64,000 nucleotides of DNA from Flagellimonas flava. Its GTDB lineage: Bacteria; Bacteroidota; Bacteroidia; Flavobacteriales; Flavobacteriaceae. This document shows positions 44,199 through 52,479 of the stretch, piece after piece. The number at the start of each line of letters is the position of its first letter. The first letter of the stretch is position 1. The stretch is from assembly GCF_900129665.1 (NCBI RefSeq), contig NZ_FQWL01000008.1, positions 35,980 through 99,979 of the forward strand. The letters are read 5' to 3'. The notes beneath the pieces were generated by a model, which was given only the letters and a program-made list of their open reading frames with translations, did no database searches and was not told the DNA's origin. The position numbers and the translations under genes are program-made.

Positions 44199-44236
44199 TT
44201 GCTTTATTTACTACCGTGAGTAGCCTTAAGCGGGTG

Positions 44237-44266
44237 CAAATATAATATCAATAATCTATTTTGCAA
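44237..44266 (-). promoter_or_regulatory. Promoter of tRNA-Lys
   Basis: On the minus strand TTG (44264-44266), a 19-nt spacer and TATATTTG (44237-44244). The -7 box and following 10 nt (18 nt in total, 44227-44244) are identical to the rRNA operon promoter at 61745-61762, implying shared control of stable RNA synthesis. Confidence 0.75.
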
Positions 44267-44279
44267 GATGATTTAATGA

Positions 44280-44287
44280 TAAATTTG
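44280..44287 (+). promoter_or_regulatory. -7 promoter element before aroK
   Basis: TAAATTTG, 32 nt before the ATG, with a TTG at 44261-44263 (16-nt spacer, slightly short). It is divergent from the tRNA-Lys promoter. Confidence 0.5.
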
Positions 44288-44319
44288 TGTTTTTTTGAAA
44301 TCGGTTTTAATTCAAGGAA

Positions 44320-44835
44320 ATGAAAGTAGTTTTAGTCGGCTATATGGCAAGTGGAAAGTCTTCTGTTGGAAGGTTGTTGGCCAAAGAAATAGGTCTTGAT
44401 TTTGTGGATTTGGATGACTATATCGAAGAACAGCAACGCCAATCCATCAAAGACATTTTTCAGGAAAAAGGAGAAATCTTTTTTCGGAAACTGGAACACC
44501 AAATGTTGGAAAAGGTCCTAACGGAAAAAGAATCCCTGTTACTTTCTACTGGGGGGGGGACCCCATGCTATGGTATAAATATGGATACGATTCTAAAACA
44601 TTCCGATCATTCAATATACCTGCAGCTGCCAGTTGCCACTTTAGTGGAGCGTATAGCCAAAGAGAAAGAGGAACGCCCACTGGTAAAGAATCTGAATAAC
44701 GAGGAATTGCCAGAATTTGTTGGGAAACACCTTTTTGAAAGAAGATCTTTTTATGCAAGGGCCAAATTTACTTTGGATTGCTACGGTAAGTCGATAGTGG
44801 AACTTGTCGCTGAGGTAAAGGAGAAACTACTCTAG
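44320..44835 (+). CDS. aroK: Shikimate kinase
   Basis: 171-residue kinase phosphorylating shikimate in chorismate synthesis. Walker A is GYMASGKSSVG, followed by the shikimate-binding DLDDYIE (Asp pair), FFRKLE (Arg) and GGGTP motifs, and the lid Arg in KEERPL. Single-domain length is standard. Its 3' end overlaps the convergent phosphoribosyltransferase gene by 9 nt. Confidence 0.95.
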   Translation: MKVVLVGYMASGKSSVGRLLAKEIGLDFVDLDDYIEEQQRQSIKDIFQEKGEIFFRKLEHQMLEKVLTEKESLLLSTGGGTPCYGINMDTILKHSDHSIYLQLPVATLVERIAKEKEERPLVKNLNNEELPEFVGKHLFERRSFYARAKFTLDCYGKSIVELVAEVKEKLL

Positions 44836-45324
44836 GTAAACCGCGTTGTTTTTGGCCTCAAACTCTACGCGGATATGTTCATTTAAGGAGGTTGAGAGCG
44901 ATATCCCCTTATAATCGGCCTTTATCGGATACTTTTTATGGTTCCTGTTGACCAGAACGGCGGTCTTTAATTGTTTTATGGGCGTTTTGAGAAAATGGTG
45001 GACCCCGTAGATCAGCGTAGTGCCGGAGTTAAGCACATCGTCTACAAGAACAATGGATTTGTTTTTATATGCATCTTCACTTATTGATGTACTCACCCCA
45101 CTTTTAAGAGGGTCTTTTTTATCCATTTTTAAGCTACAGAGCACAATCTGTGCTTCGGTAATTTTTCTTAAGGTCGTAGTTATTTTTTTGGCCAGGTTCA
45201 GTCCACCGCCATCTATCCCGGCAACAATGATTTCCTTCTCGTTTACATTGGCCTCATAAATCTGATAGGCTATGCGCTTTACCTTATGCTGTATTTGTTC
45301 GTGGGTGAGTATGCGGTTCAACAT
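44827..45324 (-). CDS. Phosphoribosyltransferase, PyrR-like
   Basis: 165-residue type I phosphoribosyltransferase. The PRPP loop is IVLVDDVLNSGTTLIYG, and the basic C-terminal HIRVEFE matches PyrR-type proteins. Bacillus PyrR regulates pyrimidine operons by RNA binding and has weak uracil phosphoribosyltransferase activity; no pyrimidine genes are adjacent, so the activity here is uncertain. A TATCTTTG -7 box lies 20 nt upstream (minus, 45344-45351). Confidence 0.85.
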   Translation of the reverse strand: MLNRILTHEQIQHKVKRIAYQIYEANVNEKEIIVAGIDGGGLNLAKKITTTLRKITEAQIVLCSLKMDKKDPLKSGVSTSISEDAYKNKSIVLVDDVLNSGTTLIYGVHHFLKTPIKQLKTAVLVNRNHKKYPIKADYKGISLSTSLNEHIRVEFEAKNNAVYLE

Positions 45325-45360
45325 GAAACTAATTTAGTGCTACCAAAGATAAAAAACAGA

Positions 45361-45732
45361 TTATTCGGATTCATCCAAATAATCATCTATATCCCTGCGA
45401 TCTTTTTTAGTGGGCCTACCCAGCCCTTTTTTACGATAATGCTCTTTAGCGTGTTTCAACAAATCTGTATGCTCAAAAGCTTCCTTTGGTGTGGTGTCTT
45501 TTCTGTAGATGTCCACCAATTTGGCTCCCACACGACTCTCGGGAATATCCAAAACGGTAAGTTTATGGTCGATCTGGTTTTTTCTAAGCACAATTTCGTC
45601 CAAGGGATAAATTTCCCGTGAGGCTTTGACTACACTCCCGTTAACCCGAACTTGACCTTTTTTAACAGCATTTGTGGCAACGTTTCTAGTTTTATAGTAT
45701 CTAATACACCAGAGATATTTATCAATGCGCAT
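45361..45732 (-). CDS. hslR: RNA-binding S4 domain heat shock protein Hsp15
   Basis: 123-residue S4-domain protein that binds stalled 50S-nascent-chain complexes after heat shock. The S4 fold begins RIDKYLWCIRYYKTR, with QVRVNGSVVKAS and a basic C-terminal tail (KKGLGRPTKKDRRD). A TATTTTTG -7 box is present on the minus strand (45764-45771), 32 nt upstream. Confidence 0.88.
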   Translation of the reverse strand: MRIDKYLWCIRYYKTRNVATNAVKKGQVRVNGSVVKASREIYPLDEIVLRKNQIDHKLTVLDIPESRVGAKLVDIYRKDTTPKEAFEHTDLLKHAKEHYRKKGLGRPTKKDRRDIDDYLDESE

Positions 45733-45811
45733 AAGGTCTGCAAATCTTTGTTAACGTAAGGAGCAAAAATAGTGGAAAATTGTATCTTGCGCAGCTAAAT
45801 CAAGTTTTTGA

Positions 45812-46783
45812 ATGAAGAACGGTTTTTTAGCTTTTTTGGTTACGATGGTTTTATGCGTTTCCTGCAATAACGACGACAATGGTCCTGACCTTGAAACTGT
45901 CCCTCCGAGACTGTTGGCGGAGGTTTCGCCAGAAAACGATGAGGAGATTCAGGAATACTTACGCACACATTTTTATAATTACGAAGAATTTGATGCGAAT
46001 CCGGATGCTCTGGATATCAAAATTAAAATAGATACCATTGCAGGCGCAAATGCGGATAAGACTCCATTGGCCGACCAGGTTAGCTCTGTTACCGTGCAGG
46101 TTTCATCCTCCCAGTTAGGTCTTAGTGAGGAAGAAAATGATATTCCCCATACACTTTACTATTTGGTTGCTAGAGACGGAAAAGGAGTAATGCCAACGGT
46201 GGCCGACTCTACTTTTTTAAGGTATGAGGGTATGCTTTTGGACGGAGTCAAATTTGATGCATCCGAAAGTTTTATTTGGCAAGAATTACCGTTTTTCTTG
46301 CGAGGATATTCCAATGGTATTTCCAAACTCACATCAGCTACCAACGATGGGTTGGTAGTAAATCCTGATGGTACTTTCCAATATAACGATAGTGGTATTG
46401 GCCTTATTATTATGCCATCTGGACTGGCATATTTCTCCGGAACCGGTCCCAGCAATACCTTACCACGGTATGCTAATTTGGTATTCCAAGTAGAGGTGGG
46501 GCGGGTCATTGAAAATACGGACAGCGATAACGATGGTGTTCCTTCCATTCAAGAAGATGTAAATGGAAACGGGTATCTATTTGATGATAATACAGACGTG
46601 GATGTAGAATCCAACTCTGGGTTGGTCACTAGGTTTGCCGATTTTCAAGATGGAGATGATGATGGGGATGGAGTGTCCACCAGAAATGAGATAACCAATG
46701 ATGATACGGGTGAAATCATATTCCCTTACCCAGATTCGGATAGCGATGGGACTCCTGATTATCTGGATCCTGATACAAACTAA
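45812..46783 (+). CDS. FKBP-like lipoprotein with calcium-binding-type tail
   Basis: 323-residue lipoprotein (LCVSC). The central region (about 105-235) looks like an FKBP-type isomerase (FLRYEGMLLDGVKFDAS, LIIMPSGLAYF, LVFQVEVGRV). The C-terminal 80 residues are Asp-rich repeats (DSDNDGVPSIQEDVNGNG, DGDDDGDGVSTRNE, DSDSDGTPDYLDPDTN) resembling thrombospondin type 3 or EF-hand-like calcium-binding loops. This suggests a calcium-stabilised cell-surface isomerase. A terminator follows directly. Confidence 0.85.
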   Translation: MKNGFLAFLVTMVLCVSCNNDDNGPDLETVPPRLLAEVSPENDEEIQEYLRTHFYNYEEFDANPDALDIKIKIDTIAGANADKTPLADQVSSVTVQVSSSQLGLSEEENDIPHTLYYLVARDGKGVMPTVADSTFLRYEGMLLDGVKFDASESFIWQELPFFLRGYSNGISKLTSATNDGLVVNPDGTFQYNDSGIGLIIMPSGLAYFSGTGPSNTLPRYANLVFQVEVGRVIENTDSDNDGVPSIQEDVNGNGYLFDDNTDVDVESNSGLVTRFADFQDGDDDGDGVSTRNEITNDDTGEIIFPYPDSDSDGTPDYLDPDTN

Positions 46784-46812
46784 AAAAAGCCCCGTTTTAA
46801 ACGGGGCTTTTT
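46784..46812. terminator. Bidirectional terminator after FKBP-like gene
   Basis: Near-perfect palindrome AAAAAGCCCCGTTT/AAACGGGGCTTTTT separating the convergent FKBP-like and outer-membrane barrel genes. Confidence 0.9.
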
Positions 46813-46836
46813 ATACGGTATAAATTTTCTTTTTTT

Positions 46837-47448
46837 CTACAACTTCAGGGATAGGGCAAAAATTACTTGCGATGGTCTTGAATCTACCCTTCCCTCAATA
46901 TTGGTGATATTGTTCGAAATAATCTGGGCCTCGTTTTTCGAGAAACCACGCTCATAGCGCACATCCAATCCTAATTTACCGAGATTAACACCTACACCGG
47001 CGTTCAGCCCGACGGTGAAATCGTTCTCTACGTCTTCCACTTCCAAATCTCCCAAGTCGTTGCTTAGGGTATATTGAAAGGCAGGTCCCGCGAAAATATG
47101 TAGCGGCCCAACCAATTTATAACCTAACAGTACCGGTAAGTCCAATTTGGAAACATCATAATCATTAGAGTCGCCGTCCACATCATAGGTACTCTTGGTT
47201 TTGGTATAAACCAGTTCTGGCCTCAGGTAAATTTTAGGAAAATCCAGTTTTCCCCAGAAACCAAAGTGGTAACCGGTTTTGCCCTCGGCACCTTCCACCG
47301 CGTTCTGGGCAGAATTACTAATAGTCCGAATTAAATCTCCGTTTTTGTTGTAACTGATTCCTGCTTTTACACCAAAGCCTGAACCGCTTTGGCCAAATGC
47401 AGCTGTACCCATTAGGGCCAACACTGCAATGAAGAGTGTTTTTTTCAT
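46837..47448 (-). CDS. Outer-membrane beta-barrel (porin-like) protein
   Basis: 203-residue exported protein starting at ATG 47448 with a signal peptide ending AAFGQ. The mature part alternates amphipathic strands (GFGVKAGISYNKNGDL, YHFGFWGKLDFPKIYLRPELVY) and ends with a C-terminal aromatic/hydrophobic strand (VIFALSLKL), as expected for the OmpA-like barrel family. Function beyond membrane location is unknown. An inverted repeat GTATCA-AAGA-TGATAC lies upstream (47478-47493). Confidence 0.85.
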   Translation of the reverse strand: MKKTLFIAVLALMGTAAFGQSGSGFGVKAGISYNKNGDLIRTISNSAQNAVEGAEGKTGYHFGFWGKLDFPKIYLRPELVYTKTKSTYDVDGDSNDYDVSKLDLPVLLGYKLVGPLHIFAGPAFQYTLSNDLGDLEVEDVENDFTVGLNAGVGVNLGKLGLDVRYERGFSKNEAQIISNNITNIEGRVDSRPSQVIFALSLKL

Positions 47449-47499
47449 AAGTGCTTCGTTTTTTAATTGGTTGAAATGTATCAAAGATGATACCGAAAA

Positions 47500-48453
47500 C
47501 TATTTTCGTTTCAACACTTTTAAAACGGCAGCTTCTATGGCTTTATTGTTTAAACCATACTTATCCATAAGTTGATCAGGGGTGCCACTTTCACCAAAAG
47601 TATCTTGAGTGGCCACAAATTCCTGGGGAGCAGGATGACTCATGGACAGTACTCTGGAAACACTCTCGCCAAGTCCTCCCAGGTAGTTATGTTCCTCCGC
47701 AGTAACCACACAACCTGTTTTCTTGACAGAAGCCAAAATAGCTTCGTCGTCCAAAGGTTTTATAGTGTGAATATTGATTACTTCAGCCGAGATTCCTTGA
47801 TTTTCCAAGTTTTCCGCTGCGATAAGCGATTGCCATACTAAATGACCGGTAGCTATGATCGTTACATCCGTACCCTTATTTAGCATAAGTGCCTTGCCAA
47901 TCTCAAATTTCTGGTCTACTGGAGTAAAATTGGCCACCTTTGGTCTTCCAAAACGAAGGTAAACAGGGCCTTCATGTTCTGCGATGGCAATGGTAGCTGC
48001 TTTGGTCTGATTGAAGTCGCATGGATTGATGACCGTCATCCCTGGTAGCATCTTCATCATACCCACATCCTCAAGAATTTGATGGGTAGCCCCATCTTCT
48101 CCCAAGGTAAGCCCAGCATGTGAAGCACATATCTTAACATTTTTCCCCGAATAGGCGATGGACTGTCTGATTTGGTCATAAACTCTTCCCGTGGAAAAAT
48201 TGGCAAAAGTTCCGGTAAAAGGAATCTTTCCGCCAATGGTAAGTCCAGCGGCAATCCCCATCATATTGGCTTCGGCAATTCCCACTTGAAAGAAACGATC
48301 AGGGTTTTCGTCAATGAACGTTTGAATTTTTAGGGAGCCCACCAAATCGGCGCAAAGAGCCACCACGTTTGGGTTGGTTCGACCCAATTCTGTCATTCCG
48401 GCACCAAAACCGCTTCTTGTATCCTGTTTTCCTTGGTCAGTATATTTTGTCAT
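47500..48453 (-). CDS. Transketolase C-terminal subunit
   Basis: 317-residue protein containing the pyrimidine-binding and C-terminal domains of transketolase (pentose phosphate pathway). Motifs include DLVGSLKIQTF, FQVGIAEANMMGIAAGLT and the SHAGLTLGEDGATHQ block. It is split from the N-terminal half at 49160-50005, a known arrangement in Bacteroidota and archaea. Unusually, a 228-residue exported protein gene lies between the halves. Confidence 0.93.
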   Translation of the reverse strand: MTKYTDQGKQDTRSGFGAGMTELGRTNPNVVALCADLVGSLKIQTFIDENPDRFFQVGIAEANMMGIAAGLTIGGKIPFTGTFANFSTGRVYDQIRQSIAYSGKNVKICASHAGLTLGEDGATHQILEDVGMMKMLPGMTVINPCDFNQTKAATIAIAEHEGPVYLRFGRPKVANFTPVDQKFEIGKALMLNKGTDVTIIATGHLVWQSLIAAENLENQGISAEVINIHTIKPLDDEAILASVKKTGCVVTAEEHNYLGGLGESVSRVLSMSHPAPQEFVATQDTFGESGTPDQLMDKYGLNNKAIEAAVLKVLKRK

Positions 48454-48460
48454 AATAATG

Positions 48461-49147
48461 TTATTCTAGCGTAAAATTGAGGTCTACGGTACCCGTTAGT
48501 TGTTCTTCTTTTATTCCTAAAAGTCGGAATTGCTCGTTTCCATCTTTATCCCTGGCGTAGACCAATGCACCGTTTGGGATATCAACTTTGAATTTTTCTC
48601 CAAGAGCGGCAGAAAACAGCTTTCCAAAATACGTATTGTAATCCAAATCGTAGGTGTCGTCAAAAGCGGCATATAGAATATCATCCGGCTTATTGGCAGG
48701 TGCAATTTCATACACCCTATATTCGGTGCCATTTATAGTTACGATTTCGGAGGTCGATTTTTTTACCAAAGCCGTTTCCTCCTTGGAGTCAAAGGACTTG
48801 TTTTGATTCATGAATGTGGTAAGGTCCACATGTCCCCAAACTGTGTTGTTGTCTATCTGCATTTGCATTAACATGAAATTAGTGGACATATCCAAGAACA
48901 GTTTGCCGGACATGATGGCATTTTTATTGTTGCCGCCAAATTTGCGGAAGGAGTTCCTAAAACTTGATGTCACGGTCTTGGAATCGGTAAACAGATATTG
49001 TCCTGCATTGCCTACCCTAATTCGAACTGTATCATTGGATTTAGGAATTAAATAAGTTATTTCATAGTCCAGTTTAAAGTCAAAATTCTGGGAGAAGCAT
49101 AAGCATCCCATTAACAGCATTGGAAATAGTGAAAATAACTTTTTCAT
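48461..49147 (-). CDS. Exported protein of unknown function between transketolase halves
   Basis: 228-residue protein with a signal peptide (LLMGCLCFSQ). The mature part is predicted to be beta-rich with many Asn/Asp residues; no catalytic or binding motif is recognised. The N-terminal Cys residues (GCLCFSQ) do not form a good lipobox. It is cotranscribed with both transketolase halves (7 and 12 nt gaps), but a periplasmic protein cannot be a transketolase subunit, so the link may be only regulatory. Confidence 0.7.
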   Translation of the reverse strand: MKKLFSLFPMLLMGCLCFSQNFDFKLDYEITYLIPKSNDTVRIRVGNAGQYLFTDSKTVTSSFRNSFRKFGGNNKNAIMSGKLFLDMSTNFMLMQMQIDNNTVWGHVDLTTFMNQNKSFDSKEETALVKKSTSEIVTINGTEYRVYEIAPANKPDDILYAAFDDTYDLDYNTYFGKLFSAALGEKFKVDIPNGALVYARDKDGNEQFRLLGIKEEQLTGTVDLNFTLE

Positions 49148-49159
49148 GATTGACGTTTA

Positions 49160-50005
49160 TCAATAATCGCCTAAAGTCTCTGGATTTTGCGCCAAAGCGG
49201 TCTCCAGCTGTTCGTCACTTGGGGCCTTGCCATGCCATGCGTGGGTGTACATCATAAAATCAACCCCATTGCCCATTTCTGTGGTCATTACCACACAAAC
49301 CGGCTTTCCTTTTCCGGTTCTGCTCTTGGCTTCTTTCAGTCCGGAAATGACTTGTTCCAAGTTGTTCCCGTTTTCAATTTCCATAACATCCCAACCAAAA
49401 ACCTTGAACTTTTCGGCTACATCGCCCAAGGGCAATACATCTTCCGTACCACCATCAATCTGCTGGCCATTTCTGTCTATGGTCGCAATCAAATTATCCA
49501 CTTTGTTTCCTGCGGCATACATAATGGCTTCCCAGTTCTGCCCTTCCTGAAGTTCACCATCCCCATGCAAACTGTAAACCAAATGATTATCCCCATTTAA
49601 CTTTTTGGCCAAAGCTGCGCCAACGGCCACAGACATACCTTGACCCAAAGACCCGGAAGCTACACGTACACCCGGAAGTCCTTCATGGGTTGTTGGATGA
49701 CCTTGCAATCTGGAATCTATCAATCTAAATGTGTTTAATTCATCAACAGGGAAATAACCACGTCGTGCCAAAACACTATAAAAAACAGGTGAGATATGGC
49801 CATTGGAAAGGAAGAAAAGGTCTTCACCAATTCCATCCATATCAAAACCATCTTTCAACTCCATTACCTCGTTGTACAGTGCAACAAAAAACTCAGTACA
49901 ACCTAAGGAACCCCCTGGATGTCCAGAGTTTACCTTGTGTACCATTCGCAAAATATCCCTGCGAACCTGGGTAACTAAATCCTGTAATTCCTGAATGTTT
50001 GGCAT
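49160..50005 (-). CDS. Transketolase N-terminal subunit
   Basis: 281-residue thiamine diphosphate-binding half of transketolase. The ThDP motif is at HGDGELQEGQNWEA to IATIDRNGQQ; other landmarks are VNSGHPGGSLG and the SGSLGQGMSVAVG loop. It pairs with the C-terminal half at 47500-48453 to make the active enzyme. It is the first gene of the operon, behind a TTG-N20-TACTTTTG promoter. Confidence 0.94.
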   Translation of the reverse strand: MPNIQELQDLVTQVRRDILRMVHKVNSGHPGGSLGCTEFFVALYNEVMELKDGFDMDGIGEDLFFLSNGHISPVFYSVLARRGYFPVDELNTFRLIDSRLQGHPTTHEGLPGVRVASGSLGQGMSVAVGAALAKKLNGDNHLVYSLHGDGELQEGQNWEAIMYAAGNKVDNLIATIDRNGQQIDGGTEDVLPLGDVAEKFKVFGWDVMEIENGNNLEQVISGLKEAKSRTGKGKPVCVVMTTEMGNGVDFMMYTHAWHGKAPSDEQLETALAQNPETLGDY

Positions 50006-50024
50006 CGTATTGATTTTAAGCTCT

Positions 50025-50055
50025 CAAAAGTAACGGCATTCCCGTTGTTAAACAA
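50025..50055 (-). promoter_or_regulatory. Promoter of the transketolase operon
   Basis: On the minus strand TTG (50053-50055), 20-nt spacer, TACTTTTG (50025-50032), 20 nt upstream of the ATG. Full match to the Bacteroidota consensus. Confidence 0.7.
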
Positions 50056-50117
50056 GCACTTGTACATTATTTTACGAAACGCTTTGCGAAGGGAAACTTT
50101 ATTTTTTTGTTAAGGCT

Positions 50118-50144
50118 TTGTAGTGGTGGAGTTGGCTATATTTG
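50118..50144 (+). promoter_or_regulatory. Promoter of tgt-lptG/F
   Basis: TATATTTG at 50137-50144 with TTG at 50118-50120 (16-nt spacer). The expected transcript start lies about 12 nt before the TTG start codon of tgt. Confidence 0.6.
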
Positions 50145-50162
50145 CGGTTTTAAAAGTTACCA

Positions 50163-51293
50163 TTGAAATTTACCCTAGAACATAAGGACAACCAAAGCAA
50201 GGCACGGGCCGGAACGCTTACCTTGGATCATAGTACAATTCAAACTCCCATCTTTATGCCGGTTGGCACGGTAGCCTCTGTAAAAGGGGTGCACCAGCGG
50301 GAGCTACGTGAGGAAATCAATCCCGATATCATTTTGGGCAATACCTATCACCTTTACCTAAGGCCAAAAACTGCCATTCTGGAAGAAGCGGGGGGACTTC
50401 ATAAGTTTATGGGCTGGGACCGAAATATATTAACGGATAGCGGCGGTTATCAAGTGTATTCCTTGTCCAACAATAGAAAGATTAAAGAGGAAGGGGTCAA
50501 GTTCAAATCGCATATTGATGGATCCAATCACTTTTTCACCCCTGAAAATGTGATGGAAATCCAACGAACCATTGGGGCTGATATTATCATGGCTTTTGAC
50601 GAATGTACACCTTACCCATGCGATTACAATTATGCCAAACGTTCCATGCACATGACCCATAGATGGTTGGATAGATGTATCAACCATTTGGAAAAATTAC
50701 CTTTTAAGTATGGATATTCCCAGAGTTTTTTTCCGATTGTCCAAGGGTCTACATATAAGGACCTACGTCAGCAGTCGGCCGAATACATAGCTTCGGTAGG
50801 TGCAGAGGGAAATGCTATAGGGGGACTTTCTGTTGGTGAGCCTGCTGAGGAAATGTATGCCATGGCCGAATTGGTTTGCGATATTTTACCGGAGGACAAA
50901 CCACGGTATCTAATGGGTGTGGGTACACCCATCAATATCTTGGAAAATATTGCCTTGGGCGTAGATATGTTCGATTGCGTTATGCCAACTAGAAACGCAA
51001 GGAACGGAATGTTGTTTACCGCTCACGGGACCATAAATATCAAGAATAAAAAATGGGAGGCCGATTTCTCCCCAATCGACGAGATGGGCATCACCTTTGT
51101 AGATACTGAGTACTCGAAGGCGTATCTACGACATTTATTTGCTGCCAACGAATATTTGGGCAAGCAAATCGCTACGATCCACAACCTCGGTTTTTATCTC
51201 TGGTTGGTGCGTACCGCGAGAGAACGTATTTTAGTGGGAGATTTTCAGGAATGGAAGACCAAAATGGTTCAACAAATGGATAAAAGATTGTAA
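50163..51293 (+). CDS. tgt: Queuine tRNA-ribosyltransferase (Tgt)
   Basis: 376-residue enzyme exchanging guanine-34 for preQ1 in tRNAs with GUN anticodons. Catalytic residues are present: nucleophile-region DSGGYQVYSL, AFDECTPYP, GGLSVGEP and GVDMFDCVMPTRNARNG. The usual zinc site (CxCxxC before YSRAYLRHL) is missing: here the segment reads DEMGITFVDTEYSKAYLRHL, so the three Cys are Gly, Thr and Asp, while the His (IHN) remains. The start must be TTG at 50163, because an in-frame stop lies four codons upstream. It overlaps the next gene by 1 nt (TAATG). Confidence 0.93.
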   Translation: MKFTLEHKDNQSKARAGTLTLDHSTIQTPIFMPVGTVASVKGVHQRELREEINPDIILGNTYHLYLRPKTAILEEAGGLHKFMGWDRNILTDSGGYQVYSLSNNRKIKEEGVKFKSHIDGSNHFFTPENVMEIQRTIGADIIMAFDECTPYPCDYNYAKRSMHMTHRWLDRCINHLEKLPFKYGYSQSFFPIVQGSTYKDLRQQSAEYIASVGAEGNAIGGLSVGEPAEEMYAMAELVCDILPEDKPRYLMGVGTPINILENIALGVDMFDCVMPTRNARNGMLFTAHGTINIKNKKWEADFSPIDEMGITFVDTEYSKAYLRHLFAANEYLGKQIATIHNLGFYLWLVRTARERILVGDFQEWKTKMVQQMDKRL

Positions 51294-52375
51294 TGCTTAC
51301 CATACTGGATAGATACATCTTGAAACGATATCTGGTGACCTTTTTGGGAATGCTGATGTTGTTTGTTCCCATTGGCATCATGGCCAATTTGGCCGAAAAA
51401 GTTGGAAAGATCATAGACAATGAAGCTCCGCTGGGAGAGGTAATTGTGTTTTATGGCAATTTCACCCTGGTGATCGGGAACCTATTGCTACCCATATTCC
51501 TCTTTCTGTCCATCATTTTCTTTACCTCCAAATTGGCAAGTAATACTGAGATTGTGGCTATCTTAAGTTCTGGGGTGTCCTACTGGAGATTCCTAAGGCC
51601 TTACTTAATAGGTGCGACCTTGGTCGCCTTTCTGATTTTTATGATGGGGATGTTTATTGTGCCTCATGCAAGTATTGGGTACAACGAATTTGAATACAAG
51701 TATTTCAAACGAGGAAAACAGGTAAGGGAAACTACGAATATTTTCAACCAGTTAAATGAGAACGATTACATTTATGTAAGCAGTTTTGAGCCCAGCAGAA
51801 AAATTGGCTACAATTTTACCTTTGAGCATTTCGATTCCATCAAACAGCTCGACTATAAAATTTCCTCTACCAATATTAGATGGATAGAAAAAGACAGTAT
51901 ATATAGGTTGACAAATTACGTTAAACGTAAGCTTAGGGACGGGGTGGAAATCATGGAAACCAAACGTAGGTTGGATACCTTGTTCACATTTAAAATTGAA
52001 GACCTTACCCCGGTTTCCTATGTGGCGGAAACCAAGAACCTTTTTGAGTTGAACGAGTTCATCGATGATCAAAAACGGAAAGGAGCCTCCAATATCAATG
52101 CCTATATTTTGGTGAAATACAAACGATGGGCACTTCCCATAACAGCTTTTGTTCTTACCATTATCGCGGTAGCCGTTTCCTCGGTTAAACGTAGGGGAGG
52201 AATGGGATTAAATCTTGCCTTTGGAATTGGTGTGGCCTTTATCTACATATTCTTCGATAAGGTTTTTGGAACCTTGGCAGAGCAATCTGGCTTCTCACCT
52301 TTGTTGGCGGTTTTGATTCCCAACCTTCTTTTTGGGGCTTTTGCAGTATATATGTTGATGAGAGCCAAACGATAA
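51293..52375 (+). CDS. LptF/LptG family lipopolysaccharide export permease
   Basis: 360-residue membrane subunit of the LptB2FG exporter that extracts lipopolysaccharide from the inner membrane. Six transmembrane helices flank a periplasmic beta-jellyroll domain (about 120-265). N-terminal LDRYILKRYLVTFLGML and C-terminal RRGGMGLNLAFGIGVAF are family features. The TAATG overlap with tgt is a common Bacteroidota arrangement. Which of LptF or LptG it represents cannot be decided. Confidence 0.92.
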   Translation: MLTILDRYILKRYLVTFLGMLMLFVPIGIMANLAEKVGKIIDNEAPLGEVIVFYGNFTLVIGNLLLPIFLFLSIIFFTSKLASNTEIVAILSSGVSYWRFLRPYLIGATLVAFLIFMMGMFIVPHASIGYNEFEYKYFKRGKQVRETTNIFNQLNENDYIYVSSFEPSRKIGYNFTFEHFDSIKQLDYKISSTNIRWIEKDSIYRLTNYVKRKLRDGVEIMETKRRLDTLFTFKIEDLTPVSYVAETKNLFELNEFIDDQKRKGASNINAYILVKYKRWALPITAFVLTIIAVAVSSVKRRGGMGLNLAFGIGVAFIYIFFDKVFGTLAEQSGFSPLLAVLIPNLLFGAFAVYMLMRAKR

Positions 52376-52441
52376 GCTTTTACACTAATCCTTTGAAGGG
52401 GAATTGATGCCGGTAGGAGGCACGGAGTATCATTAAAGTTT

Positions 52442-52449
52442 TATATTTG
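52442..52449 (+). promoter_or_regulatory. -7 promoter element before accA
   Basis: TATATTTG, 30 nt before the accA start; no TTG at standard spacing. Confidence 0.5.
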
Positions 52450-52479
52450 TCCCCAATATTTTGTTGAAACCAAACTTCC

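Noticed and set aside
44827..45324. Naming the phosphoribosyltransferase pyrR
   Set aside because: The PRPP loop and length fit, but there are no pyrimidine genes or attenuator nearby, so only family-level naming is justified.
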